In this document: in pieces, positions 37,438-45,532 of the stretch
How the letters are laid out: every line of letters starts with the position of its first letter
Position numbering within the stretch: position 1 is the stretch's first letter
Source of the DNA: RPQJ01 sp963744735
Lineage (GTDB): Bacteria; Pseudomonadota; Gammaproteobacteria; Steroidobacterales; Steroidobacteraceae
Assembly (NCBI GenBank): GCA_963744735.1
Contig: CAVUVH010000002.1
Location: 124,001 to 188,000 of the forward strand
Direction: 5' to 3'
Length of the DNA stretch: 64,000 nt
Made by a program: the position numbers and the translations under genes
The notes under the pieces: model-generated
The model's input: the letters and a program-made list of their open reading frames with translations, nothing else
Database searches by the model: none
What the model was told of the DNA's origin: nothing

Positions 37438-38184
37438 CTAAATCATGTACATGCCGCCGTTTACATGCAGCGTTTCACCGCTGATGTAGGCCGCGGCCGG
37501 CGATGCCAGGAAGGCAACGGCCGCCGCGACGTCCTCCGGCGCACCCAGCCGGCCGAGTGGAACCTGGCCCAGCAGGGCCTGCTTCTGCGCCTCGCCGAGC
37601 GCCTCCGTCATGTCGGTGACGATGAAGCCCGGGGCCACCACGTTGACCGTGATGTTGCGGGAGCCCACCTCGCGCGCCAGGCTCTTGCTGAAGCCGATCA
37701 TGCCGGCCTTGGCGGCGGCATAATTGGTCTGGCCCGCGTTGCCCATCACGCCGATGACCGAGGCGATGTTGATGATCCGGCCCCGGCGCGCCTTCATCAT
37801 GCCGCGCATCACCGCCTTGCAGGTGCGATAGACCGCGCTCAGGTCGGTGTCGAGCACGGTCTGCCAGTCCTCCGCGCTCATGCGCAGCAACAGGCCGTCG
37901 CGGGTCACGCCCGCATTGTTGACCAGGATCGAGGGCGTGCCCTCCGCCGCCTCCACCGCCTTGAAGCAGGCCTCCACGGCGCCGCCGTCGGCGACGTTCA
38001 GCACCACGCCGCGGCCCTCGATGCCGGCGGCGGCCAGGTAGGCATCGATGGCCTGGGCGCCCGTTGCGCTGGTCGCGGTGCCGACGACGCGCGCGCCGCG
38101 CCGGCCGAGCTCCAGCGCGATCGCACGACCAATGCCGCGGGTCGCGCCCGTGACGAAGGCGAATTCACCGCTCAGCTCGCTCAT
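37438..38184 (-). CDS. fabG: 3-oxoacyl-[ACP] reductase
   Basis: NADPH-dependent short-chain dehydrogenase of 248 residues. Cofactor loop FAFVTGATRGIGRAIALELG, NNAG motif SILVNNAGVTRDGLLLRM, catalytic Ser/Tyr/Lys in IINIASVIGVMGNAGQTNYAAAKAG, PG motif VNVVAPGFIVTDMTEAL, and the C-terminal SGETLHVNGGMYMI, which is highly specific to FabG. The start at 38184 overlaps the fabD stop by 4 bases. The intact frame lies in the fabD-fabG-acpP-fabF order. Confidence 0.96.
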   Translation of the reverse strand: MSELSGEFAFVTGATRGIGRAIALELGRRGARVVGTATSATGAQAIDAYLAAAGIEGRGVVLNVADGGAVEACFKAVEAAEGTPSILVNNAGVTRDGLLLRMSAEDWQTVLDTDLSAVYRTCKAVMRGMMKARRGRIINIASVIGVMGNAGQTNYAAAKAGMIGFSKSLAREVGSRNITVNVVAPGFIVTDMTEALGEAQKQALLGQVPLGRLGAPEDVAAAVAFLASPAAAYISGETLHVNGGMYMI

Positions 38185-39129
38185 GCGGCCACTCCACAGG
38201 CGGCCAGCGCGGCCGCCACCGACGACGGGTCCTCGAGCGCCAGCAGCTGCAGGTCCGGGCGCCGCTCGATGCGCTTGTTGAGCGAGGTCAGCACCTTGCC
38301 GGGGCCGCATTCGACCAGGGTCGTGGCCCCCCGCGCGAGCATCGCGCGCACCGTGTCGGCCCAGCGCACCGGCTTGAAGAGCTGCTCGGTCAGCGACTGG
38401 CGGATGCCGTCCGGGCTGGCATGGGTGCGCACGTCCACGGTGTAGACGTCCGCAACGTTCGGCATCCGCAGCGGCACCTGTGCCAGTCGCTCGGCCAGGC
38501 GCTCCGCTGCGTCCCGCATCAGGCTGCTGTGCGAGGGCACGCTGACCGGCAGCAGCACGGCACGCTTGGCGCCGCGCGCCTTGGCGGCCTCCATCGCGCG
38601 GGCGACGGCGGCTGCATTGCCGGCGATCACCGTCTGGCCAGGCGCGTTGAAATTCACCGGTTCGACGACCTGTCCCTGTGCCGCCTCGCGACAGGCCAGT
38701 TCGAGCTCGGCATCGTCCAGCCCGAGGATCGCGGCCATCGCGCCCTCGCCCAGCGGCACGGCCTGCTGCATGAGCTGCCCGCGGTAGCGCACGAGGTCCA
38801 GGCCCGTCGCGGAAGTCGAGGGCCTCGCTGCACACCAGCGCCGAATACTCGCCGAGGCTGTGCCCGGCCATTGCCACGGGTCGCGGCCCTCCGTGCCGCA
38901 GCCAGACCCGCCAGGTGGCGACGCCGGCCGCGAGCATCGCCGGCTGGGTGCGTTCGGTGGCGCCGAGGTCTGCCTCGGGGCCCGACTGCACCAGCTGCCA
39001 CAGGTCGTAGCCCAGCACTTCGCTGGCTTCGGCAAAGGTCTCCCGCACGACCGGCTCGGCCGCGCCGAGCGCCGCCAGCATGCCGATCGACTGGGAGCCC
39101 TGCCCCGGAAACACGAAGGCGAGTGTCAT
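38181..39129 (-). CDS. fabD: Malonyl-CoA:ACP transacylase, one frameshift
   Basis: Loads malonate on ACP; about 315 residues. The start at 39129 opens TLAFVFPGQGSQSIGMLAAL. The nucleophile Ser lies in VAMAGHSLGEYSALVCSEAL (GHSLGE). After a shift near 38812 (GACGGGCCTGG should be GACGGCCTGG) it continues RYRGQLMQQAVPLGEGAMAA, with the active-site Arg and Gln region, VNFNAPGQTVIAGN, PVSVPSHSSLMRDAAERLAE (catalytic His) and VECGPGKVLTSLNKRI. It overlaps fabG by 4 bases. The upstream fabH/plsX genes are not here; rhombosortase lies 46 bases upstream. Confidence 0.93.
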
Positions 39130-39175
39130 ATTGCTTGTGTCTTCCCCTGGGCCGTCTGTGCAGCCCGACGCGCGA

Positions 39176-39802
39176 TTATAGCGACCGGCCGCCGGCACGC
39201 TGCCGCCACAGCAGCACGAGCGCCGCGACGAGGCCGCCGACGGCCCCATAGGAATGCGACTGATGGACGACCGGCACGTCGAGCGAGCCTGCCGTGAACG
39301 GCAATGGCCCGGCGAAATGCTCCCAGGCCAGCTTCGCCGCAAACACCGTGGCGACCAGTGCCGTCAGGGAGTCCGGCGAGCGCCAGAGCCATGCACAGAG
39401 TCCGGCCGCCATCAATCCGTGCAAGACACCGGAAAAGCCGACATACCACTCGAGTTGCGGCTCCAGCAGCAGGAACCCGAGGTCGACGGCGATGGTCGAA
39501 CCGGCCAGGATCAGCGCCCACTCGCGCGCGCGGAACTCGCGCCCGAACAGCCATGCCACCAGCGCCAGCCCCGCGAGGTTCCAGCCGAGATGCGTGAAGT
39601 CGACATGGATCAGGTGCGCGGTGACCAGGCGCCAGGACTCGCCCGCGAGGATCGCCTGCCGGTCGTACCGCACGTGCTCCCAGGCCGGCCCCGCGAGCCA
39701 CTGCATCAGCACCAGCACGCCCGCCAGCAAGAGCGGAGCGCGCCAGGTCCGCGCGTCCTGTGTCAGGCGTCCCAGGTTCATGCGCGTGTCAGATCCAGCC
39801 AC
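39176..39802 (-). CDS. rrtA: Rhombosortase (GlyGly-CTERM intramembrane protease)
   Basis: A 208-residue rhomboid-family serine protease (201 residues if the ATG at 39781, MNLGRL, is used). It processes proteins bearing a GlyGly-CTERM tail, which are exported by type II secretion. Six helices include the rhomboid HLIHVDFTHLGWNLAGLAL, the nucleophile Ser in WYVGFSGVLHGLMAAGLCAW and the catalytic His in VVHQSHSYGAVGGLVAALVL. It is divergent from gspG, a linkage that supports substrate sorting for the same secretion system. The later start is favoured because the gspG promoter overlaps the earlier one's upstream region. No GlyGly-CTERM substrate gene lies in this window. Confidence 0.88.
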   Translation of the reverse strand: MAGSDTRMNLGRLTQDARTWRAPLLLAGVLVLMQWLAGPAWEHVRYDRQAILAGESWRLVTAHLIHVDFTHLGWNLAGLALVAWLFGREFRAREWALILAGSTIAVDLGFLLLEPQLEWYVGFSGVLHGLMAAGLCAWLWRSPDSLTALVATVFAAKLAWEHFAGPLPFTAGSLDVPVVHQSHSYGAVGGLVAALVLLWRQRAGGRSL

Positions 39803-39812
39803 GGGGGTTTGC

Positions 39813-39818
39813 TATGAT
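39813..39818 (+). promoter_or_regulatory. Putative -10 of the gspG operon
   Basis: TATGAT (5/6 to consensus), preceded by TTTGC, lies 33 bases before the gspG ATG in the short divergent gap with rhombosortase. The -35 position (CAGATC) is poor; the upstream TTTGC could be an extended element. Confidence 0.4.
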
Positions 39819-39851
39819 CAGGGCAATTTACCGACACCCACGGCTGCCTAC

Positions 39852-40292
39852 ATGACATTTATCGGAATCCGCCGCCGCGCCCGCGGTTTCACCCTGATCG
39901 AGATCATGGTCGTCGTCGTGATCCTGAGCATCCTGGCCGCGCTGGTCGCCCCCAACGTCATCCGCCGCATCGACGACGCGCGCGTCACCAAGGCGAAGCA
40001 GGACATCCGGGCCTACGAGACGGCGCTCAACCTGTACCGCATGGACAATTTCCGCTACCCGACCACCGACCAGGGCCTGCCGGCGCTGGTGACGCGCCCG
40101 GCCGACCCGAACCTCAAGAACTGGAAGGAAGGCGGCTACATCGACAGCGTGAAGAAGGATCCCTGGGGCAACGAGTACGCCTACATCTCGCCCGGCACGC
40201 GGGGCGATTACGACCTGTACACGCTGGGTGCCGATGGCCAGCCCGGCGGCGAAGGCATGGATGCCGACATCGGCAGCTGGAACATCGAGTAA
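39852..40292 (+). CDS. gspG: Type II secretion major pseudopilin GspG
   Basis: Main subunit of the T2SS pseudopilus, 146 residues from ATG 39852. The prepilin peptidase site is RRRARG|FTLIEIMVVVVILSILA, with Glu5. The globular part has the G-family blocks YETALNLYRMDNFRYPTTDQ, GLPALVTRPADPN and KKDPWGNEYAYISPGTRGDY, ending in the calcium-site region GADGQPGGEGMDADIGSWN. It heads an overlapping gspG-N run. gspC, D, E and F are not in this window, so the T2SS locus is split. Confidence 0.96.
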   Translation: MTFIGIRRRARGFTLIEIMVVVVILSILAALVAPNVIRRIDDARVTKAKQDIRAYETALNLYRMDNFRYPTTDQGLPALVTRPADPNLKNWKEGGYIDSVKKDPWGNEYAYISPGTRGDYDLYTLGADGQPGGEGMDADIGSWNIE

Positions 40293-40296
40293 GGCC

Positions 40297-40848
40297 ATGC
40301 GGCGCCTGGCCGCCGCGCGTGCTGCCGCGGGCTTTACCCTGCTCGAGGTGCTGGTCGTCCTGGTGATCATCGGCATCATCACCGCAATGGCGACGATTTC
40401 CGTGCGCGTGCTCGGCGGCGACCACGAGATGCAGCAGGAGGCCGAGCGACTGCAGGCCATCCTGGCGCAGTCGCGCGAGGACGCCATGCTGCAGAGCCGC
40501 GACATCGGCCTGCGCGTCGACGATGCCGGTTACGAGTTCCTCGACTGGGATGGCCGCCGCGAACTGTGGTTGCCGGTGGCGTACGATCCCATGCTGCGCG
40601 CCCGCGCGCTGCCGGATGGCCTGCGGCTTGCGCTGCGGCTGGAGGATCGCAACGTGCCGCTGAAGCCGCGCCAGGCCGCCACCGAGCGCGACCCGATCCA
40701 GCCGCAGGTGATCCTGCAGGCGTCCGGCGACCTGGTGCCGTTCGACCTGGTGCTGGCGCGCGACGGCACCGATGAGCAGCGACGCATCAGCGGCACGCTG
40801 GAAGGCAAGCTCGAACTGCACGACGACGCGCGGGAGCGTCGCCAGTGA
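40297..40848 (+). CDS. gspH: Type II secretion minor pseudopilin GspH
   Basis: Minor pseudopilin of 183 residues. The processing site is AAAG|FTLLEVLVVLVIIG at residues about 12-26, then the H-type beta domain (AERLQAILAQSREDAMLQSR, GYEFLDWDGRRELWLPVAY). The ATG at 40297 is 4 bases after the gspG stop; the stop overlaps gspI. GspH fits between the I-J-K tip complex and the GspG filament. Confidence 0.92.
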   Translation: MRRLAAARAAAGFTLLEVLVVLVIIGIITAMATISVRVLGGDHEMQQEAERLQAILAQSREDAMLQSRDIGLRVDDAGYEFLDWDGRRELWLPVAYDPMLRARALPDGLRLALRLEDRNVPLKPRQAATERDPIQPQVILQASGDLVPFDLVLARDGTDEQRRISGTLEGKLELHDDARERRQ

Positions 40849-41402
40849 AGCGCGGCAGTCCAACGGGCGCGTCCGCCGCGCAGCATGGATTTACGCTGAT
40901 CGAGGTGCTCGCGGCGCTGGTGATCGTCGCGCTCGGCATGATGGCCGCGATCCAGGCCGTGACCCAGTCGGCGCGCAACGGCACCTACCTGCGCGAGAAG
41001 ACGCTCGCGCACTGGATCGGCATGAACGTCATCACCGAGCGGCGCCTGCAGAGCTCGCCCCCGGACGTCGCCGAATCGACCGGGCGGGTCGAGTACGCGG
41101 GCCAGCAGTGGCAATGGGGGATGAAGGTCACCCAGACACAGGTGGCCAGCCTGCGCCGCATGGACGTTACCGTCCGCCGCGCCGACGCGCCGGAGGGCGC
41201 CACGCCGCTCGCGACCGTGTCCGGCTTCTACGGCACGGCGATCGGTGGCGCCGGTGGCGGTGGCCAGGTGCCATGGTCGGGCGGCGGCGCTGCGGGCGAC
41301 GGCGGCGGCACGGACGACGAAGACGACGAAAGCATGAACAGCGACGGCAAGCGCCCGCGGCCGGTGCCGCCCCCCGACGTCCCGATCGTGCCCGACGAAT
41401 GA
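40845..41402 (+). CDS. gspI: Type II secretion minor pseudopilin GspI with extended tail
   Basis: Tip pseudopilin of 185 residues from GTG 40845. The processing site is AAQHG|FTLIEVLAALVIVALG, then I-type sequence (LAHWIGMNVITERRLQSSPP, GRVEYAGQQWQWGMKVTQTQ). GspI is usually about 125-130 residues; from about residue 125 this one adds a Gly-rich then acidic and proline-rich tail (GGAGGGGQVPWSGGGAAGDG, DDEDDESM, RPVPPPDVP). The tail is low complexity and its role is unknown. It overlaps gspH and gspJ. Confidence 0.9.
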   Translation: MKRGSPTGASAAQHGFTLIEVLAALVIVALGMMAAIQAVTQSARNGTYLREKTLAHWIGMNVITERRLQSSPPDVAESTGRVEYAGQQWQWGMKVTQTQVASLRRMDVTVRRADAPEGATPLATVSGFYGTAIGGAGGGGQVPWSGGGAAGDGGGTDDEDDESMNSDGKRPRPVPPPDVPIVPDE

Positions 41403-42043
41403 ACACGCTCACCCATCGCCCGCGCATCGGCGTCACCGGGCGCAGCCGCGGCTTCACGCTGATCGAGATCCTGGTCGCGATGGCGATCTTCGCCTTCGTC
41501 GGCGTGATGGCCATGTCGGGCTACACGCAGCTGGCGAAGCAGAGCGAATACCAGCAGCAGCGGCTCGAGCGCGTGCACGAGGTGCAACGCGCCGTTCAGA
41601 CGCTGGCGCAGGACCTGACGCAGATCGAGCCGCGCTCCATCCGCGAACCGATCGGCGACCAGCGCATCCCGGCGCTGCAGGCCGGGGACTCGGTCGAGTA
41701 CAAGATCGAATTCACCCGCGCGGGCTGGACCAACACGGCCGGGCTGCCGCGGGCCACGCTGCAACGCGTCGCCTACCGGCTCGACCAGGACGGTCTCTGG
41801 CGCGATCACTGGCAGGTGCTCGACCGCACCCAGGCCTCGGCGCCGGTGCGCGTCAACCTGCTGGGCAAGGTGCGCGCAGTGACCTTCCGCTTCATGTCGT
41901 CCGACAACGAGTGGCTGGAGCGCTGGCCGGCGCCGGGCTCCAATCCCGCGGAGCAGGAACGCACGCGGCCTGCCGCCGTCGAAGTGACGCTCGACCTCGA
42001 GGACTGGGGCGAGATCAGGCGGCTGGTCGAGGTGGCGGGATGA
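41399..42043 (+). CDS. gspJ: Type II secretion minor pseudopilin GspJ
   Basis: A 214-residue tip pseudopilin. The processing site is GRSRG|FTLIEILVAMAIFAFVG with Glu5. The J-family body has VHEVQRAVQTLAQDLTQIEP, RVAYRLDQDGLWRDHWQVLD, and a terminal VEVTLDLEDWGEIRRLVEVA. The start and stop overlap gspI and gspK by 4 bases each. It forms the quasi-helical tip with GspI and GspK. Confidence 0.93.
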   Translation: MNTLTHRPRIGVTGRSRGFTLIEILVAMAIFAFVGVMAMSGYTQLAKQSEYQQQRLERVHEVQRAVQTLAQDLTQIEPRSIREPIGDQRIPALQAGDSVEYKIEFTRAGWTNTAGLPRATLQRVAYRLDQDGLWRDHWQVLDRTQASAPVRVNLLGKVRAVTFRFMSSDNEWLERWPAPGSNPAEQERTRPAAVEVTLDLEDWGEIRRLVEVAG

Positions 42044-43005
42044 GCCGCGCCCGGCGCCCGCCGCCGGGCCGCGCGCACCAGCGTGGTGTCGCGCTGATCA
42101 CCGCCGTGCTGATCGTGGCGCTGGCGACGATACTCGCGATCAACGTCACGTTCCGCGGCATGGTCGAACTGCGCCGCAGCGCCAACCTGTTTGCGCTCGA
42201 CCAGGGCTATCAGGTGGCATTGGGCGCCGAGGCCTGGGCCGCCGACATCCTCAAGCGCGATGCGCAGGACTCGCAGACCGACCATTTCGGCGAAACCTGG
42301 GCACAGTCGCTCGCGGCGCTGCCGATCGACGAGGGCGTCGGTACCGTCGAAGGCCGCCTCGAGGACATGCAGGGCCGCTTCAACCTGAACAATCTCGTCT
42401 TCAACGACGGGACCACCAACGAGAAGGCGGTCAAGCAGTTCGAGCGCATCCTCGCGATGCTGGACCTCGAGCCCGGCTGGGCGACTGCGATCGCCGACTG
42501 GATCGACTCGGACATCCAGCCTGGCTTCCCGGACGGCGCCGAGGACACGGTCTACACCGGCATGAACCCGCCGCACCTGGCGGCCAACATGCCGATCACG
42601 CGCGTGAGCGAGTTGATGGTGCTGCCCGACTTCGGCGCCGAGCGTTTCCGGCGGCTGGCGCCCTACGTCGCCGCCCTGCCCGTCGGCAGCAAGCTCAACG
42701 TCTGTACTGCCCCGGGTGTCGTGCTCGACTCGCTGTCCGAGAACCAGCGCCAGTTCAGCCTCAACCCGCAGGACCTGCAGACGCGGCGCAAGGAGGCATG
42801 CTTCCCGTCGCTGCAGGACCTGCGCGGCACGCTGGGCCAGGCCGAGTACGACCTGATCAAGGACACACTTTCAGAATCAAGCAGTTACTTCCGTGCGACG
42901 GTATGGGTCACTATTGGCACTACCCAGTTCACCCTGTACAGTCTGCTCGCGCGCGGGGGTGCCGGTTCGGTCCGGCCTGTCCTGCGCAGCTTCGGAGCCG
43001 AATGA
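42040..43005 (+). CDS. gspK: Type II secretion minor pseudopilin GspK
   Basis: Large tip pseudopilin of 321 residues. The leader RAHQRG|VALITAVLIVALATILA lacks the Glu5 of the other pseudopilins, as is characteristic of GspK. Then EDMQGRFNLNNLVFNDG, WATAIADWIDSDIQPGFPDG, ITRVSELMVLPDFGAERFRR and PVGSKLNVCTAPGVVLDSLS match the family. It overlaps gspJ and is 3 bases before gspL. Confidence 0.93.
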   Translation: MSRARRPPPGRAHQRGVALITAVLIVALATILAINVTFRGMVELRRSANLFALDQGYQVALGAEAWAADILKRDAQDSQTDHFGETWAQSLAALPIDEGVGTVEGRLEDMQGRFNLNNLVFNDGTTNEKAVKQFERILAMLDLEPGWATAIADWIDSDIQPGFPDGAEDTVYTGMNPPHLAANMPITRVSELMVLPDFGAERFRRLAPYVAALPVGSKLNVCTAPGVVLDSLSENQRQFSLNPQDLQTRRKEACFPSLQDLRGTLGQAEYDLIKDTLSESSSYFRATVWVTIGTTQFTLYSLLARGGAGSVRPVLRSFGAE

Positions 43006-43008
43006 CCC

Positions 43009-44238
43009 ATGATTGAAACGCTGGTGATCCGACTCCGGGCCGCAGAAGACGCGCAGGCGTCCTGGCTGATCGTCGATGGCAATGGCGCACGCTCGGGCAA
43101 TGTCCAGAGCGGCCCGCTCGCCGATGCGCTCGGCCTGTCGCAGAGTCGCCGCACCTGCGTCGTGCTGCCCGCCGCCGAGGTCACGCTTGCCCGGCCCGAC
43201 CTGCCCCCGGTGCGTGGCGCCGCGCGCATTGCGCAGGCCGTGCCGTTCGCGCTCGAAGACAACCTGGCATCGGACCTCGACCACCTGCACTTCGCCATCG
43301 GCCCGCGCGATCCGGCCTCGAGCGCGACGCCGGTCGCGATCGTCGCCCGCAGCACGCTCGAGCGCTGGCGCAGTGCCTGGGAAGCGGCCGGCATCCGTCC
43401 CGACGCCGCCTACGCCGAATCTTCGCTGCTGCCGGGCGCGCCGAATGCGCTGGTGCTGCTGCTCGACGAGGGCACGCTGCACGTCTGCCGCGCCGGCAGC
43501 GTGGCCTACGCGCTCGATGCCGAGCCGCTCGCGGTCGCGCTCGACGTTGCGCTGGGCGAAGTCGCCGAGCCGGGCGAACACGTCACGTTCTACGCCGCCC
43601 CGGCCGTGTACGAGGCGCACAAGGACACGATCGAAGGCCTGCGCGCGCGCACCGCGACGTTGCAGGTCAAGCTGCTGCCGGACGGCGCGTTGCCGCTGCT
43701 GGCGGCGCAGTTGCCCACCGCGCAGCCGATCAACCTGCTGCAGGGCGAGTATGCGGCGCCGACCTCGTTCGGCTCGCAGCTGCAGCAGTGGCGCCTCCCC
43801 GCGGCACTGGCCGCCGCATTGCTGCTGACCTTCGTCGGCGCGCAGGGCCTCAAGCTCTGGCAGCTGCACCAGGCCGAGAAGCAGCTCGACGCGCAGATCG
43901 CCGCGACCTTCAACCAGATCCTGCCGGGACAGCCGATCGTCGATCCCCGTGCCCAGATCCAGGGCGTGTTGTCGCGCGCCGGAGCCGGCGGCGGAGCGCT
44001 GCTGCCGGCCATGTCGCTGCTGGCGCAGGCGGTCGCGCAGGCGCCCGCGACGCGGGTCGAATTGCTGAGCTATCGCGGCGGCGTGCTCGAGCTGCGCATC
44101 CTCGCGCCGACGGTCGAGGCGCTCGACACCATCAAGCAGGCCATGGCCAGCGGCGGTGCCAGCGTCGAGCTGCAGTCCGCGAATCCGCGCGAGCAGCAGG
44201 TCGAGGGCCGGCTGCAGGTCCGCCTGGGGGCCGCATGA
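43009..44238 (+). CDS. gspL: Type II secretion inner-membrane platform protein GspL
   Basis: A bitopic protein of 409 residues. The cytoplasmic actin-like half (LVIRLRAAEDAQASWLIVDG, CVVLPAAEVTLARPDLPPVR, QAVPFALEDNLASDLDHLHF) normally recruits the ATPase GspE. One helix (ALAAALLLTFVGAQGLKLW, residues about 265-284) precedes a periplasmic ferredoxin-like end (APATRVELLSYRGGVLELRI). The stop overlaps gspM. GspE is not in this window, so its gene must lie elsewhere. Confidence 0.93.
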   Translation: MIETLVIRLRAAEDAQASWLIVDGNGARSGNVQSGPLADALGLSQSRRTCVVLPAAEVTLARPDLPPVRGAARIAQAVPFALEDNLASDLDHLHFAIGPRDPASSATPVAIVARSTLERWRSAWEAAGIRPDAAYAESSLLPGAPNALVLLLDEGTLHVCRAGSVAYALDAEPLAVALDVALGEVAEPGEHVTFYAAPAVYEAHKDTIEGLRARTATLQVKLLPDGALPLLAAQLPTAQPINLLQGEYAAPTSFGSQLQQWRLPAALAAALLLTFVGAQGLKLWQLHQAEKQLDAQIAATFNQILPGQPIVDPRAQIQGVLSRAGAGGGALLPAMSLLAQAVAQAPATRVELLSYRGGVLELRILAPTVEALDTIKQAMASGGASVELQSANPREQQVEGRLQVRLGAA

Positions 44239-44726
44239 ACGTGCGCGACTGGATCGACGGCCTGAGCCCGCGCGAGCGCAATCTCGTCTACGGCGCGGGC
44301 GCGCTGCTGGCGCTGGCACTGGTCTACCTGGTGCTGGTGCTGCCGTTCCAGACCAGCGGCAAGAGGCTCAATGCCCGCGTGCAGCAGAAGTCCAGCGACC
44401 TTGCCTGGATGCAGGCACAGGCGCCCGCGGCGATGCAGGCGGCGGGCGCTGCGCAGGGCGCCGGCAGCGGCGAATCACTCGTCGTGCTGGTCGATCGCAC
44501 GGCGCGCGACGCCGGCCTCGGCGCGGCGCTGCGTGACCAGAGCCCGGACGGCAATTCTGGTTTGCGCGTGCGGCTCGAAGGCGCGTCGTTCGACACGCTC
44601 GTGGTCTGGCTCGCCAGCCTGCAGCAGCAGCACGGCGTCACCATCGACGTCGCGAACATCGACGCAGCCGGTCCCGGCCTCGTCAACGCCACGCTCGGCC
44701 TGAAGCAGGCCGGCGCCGCAGGTTGA
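44235..44726 (+). CDS. gspM: Type II secretion inner-membrane platform protein GspM
   Basis: A 163-residue partner of GspL. A short cytoplasmic start (NVRDWIDGLSPRERNLVYG) precedes one helix (AGALLALALVYLVLVLPF), a coiled-coil stretch and a periplasmic ferredoxin-like domain (GLRVRLEGASFDTLVVWLAS, HGVTIDVANIDAAGPGLVNA). It overlaps gspL by 4 bases and precedes gspN by 25. Confidence 0.9.
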   Translation: MNVRDWIDGLSPRERNLVYGAGALLALALVYLVLVLPFQTSGKRLNARVQQKSSDLAWMQAQAPAAMQAAGAAQGAGSGESLVVLVDRTARDAGLGAALRDQSPDGNSGLRVRLEGASFDTLVVWLASLQQQHGVTIDVANIDAAGPGLVNATLGLKQAGAAG

Positions 44727-44751
44727 CCTGCCCGACCCCGCCCCCGCTGCC

Positions 44752-45532
44752 GTGAAACGCACCCGCTGGCTGATCGCGCTTGGCGTCCTCGCGCTGCTTG
44801 CGTTTGCCGTGGCCACACTGCCTGCGGGTGTCGCCCGCGGCCCGCTGCGCAAGGCCGGGATCGAGGCCAGCGGCTTCGGCGGCTCCCTCTGGTCCGGCCG
44901 CGCTGCGGGGCTCGCCTGGCGCGGCGCATCGCTGGGTGACGTGAGCTGGCGCCTGCAGCCCGCAGCATTGTTGCGCGGCCACATTGCAGGCCACGCCGAG
45001 CTGTCCCGGCCCGACGGGTCGCTGGTGACGGATTTCGATGTTTCGCTGACCGGGCAGGAACTGCGCCTGACCGACGCCCGGTTCGTGCTGCCGCTCGCCA
45101 TGCTCGAGGCGCTGCCGCTCGGACTGCCCAGGGGCTGGCGCGGCCAAGCCACCGGCGCACTCGACCGAGCTGCACCTGGTGCAGGGCTGGCCACAGGCGC
45201 TGCGCGGCACCCTCGACCTCGACGGACTGGTCGCGCCGCCGCCGCGCAACGCGCCGGTCGGCAGCTTCCACGCCGCGTTCCCGGCGCGCAACCCGCGGGC
45301 ATCCCTGTCGGTGCCGGCCGATCCGGCCAACCTCACGGCCGCAGTGCGCGACAAGGACGGCCCGTTCGCGGTCGACGCCCAGCTCACGCTGAATCGCGCG
45401 CGCAACTTCGCGCTGGAGGGCACGCTGCAGCCGCGCGGCCCGGTTCCGCCGGCGATGGAGCGGTCGCTGCAGTTGCTCGGGCCGGCGGACGCCGCGGGGC
45501 GGCGCCAGTTCAGCGTCGGCGGCTCGCTCTGA
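44752..45532 (+). CDS. gspN: Type II secretion protein GspN, one frameshift
   Basis: About 260 residues from GTG 44752. One N-terminal helix (TRWLIALGVLALLAFAVATL) is followed by the GspN periplasmic pattern (GFGGSLWSGRAAGLAWRGAS, VSWRLQPAALLRGHIAGHAE). A shift near 45165 leads to TELHLVQGWPQALRGTLDLD, LVAPPPRNAPVGSFHAAFP and the end PADAAGRRQFSVGGSL. GspN is present in only some T2SS systems and its role is unclear. The stop abuts the convergent helicase-nuclease stop (45533). Confidence 0.85.
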
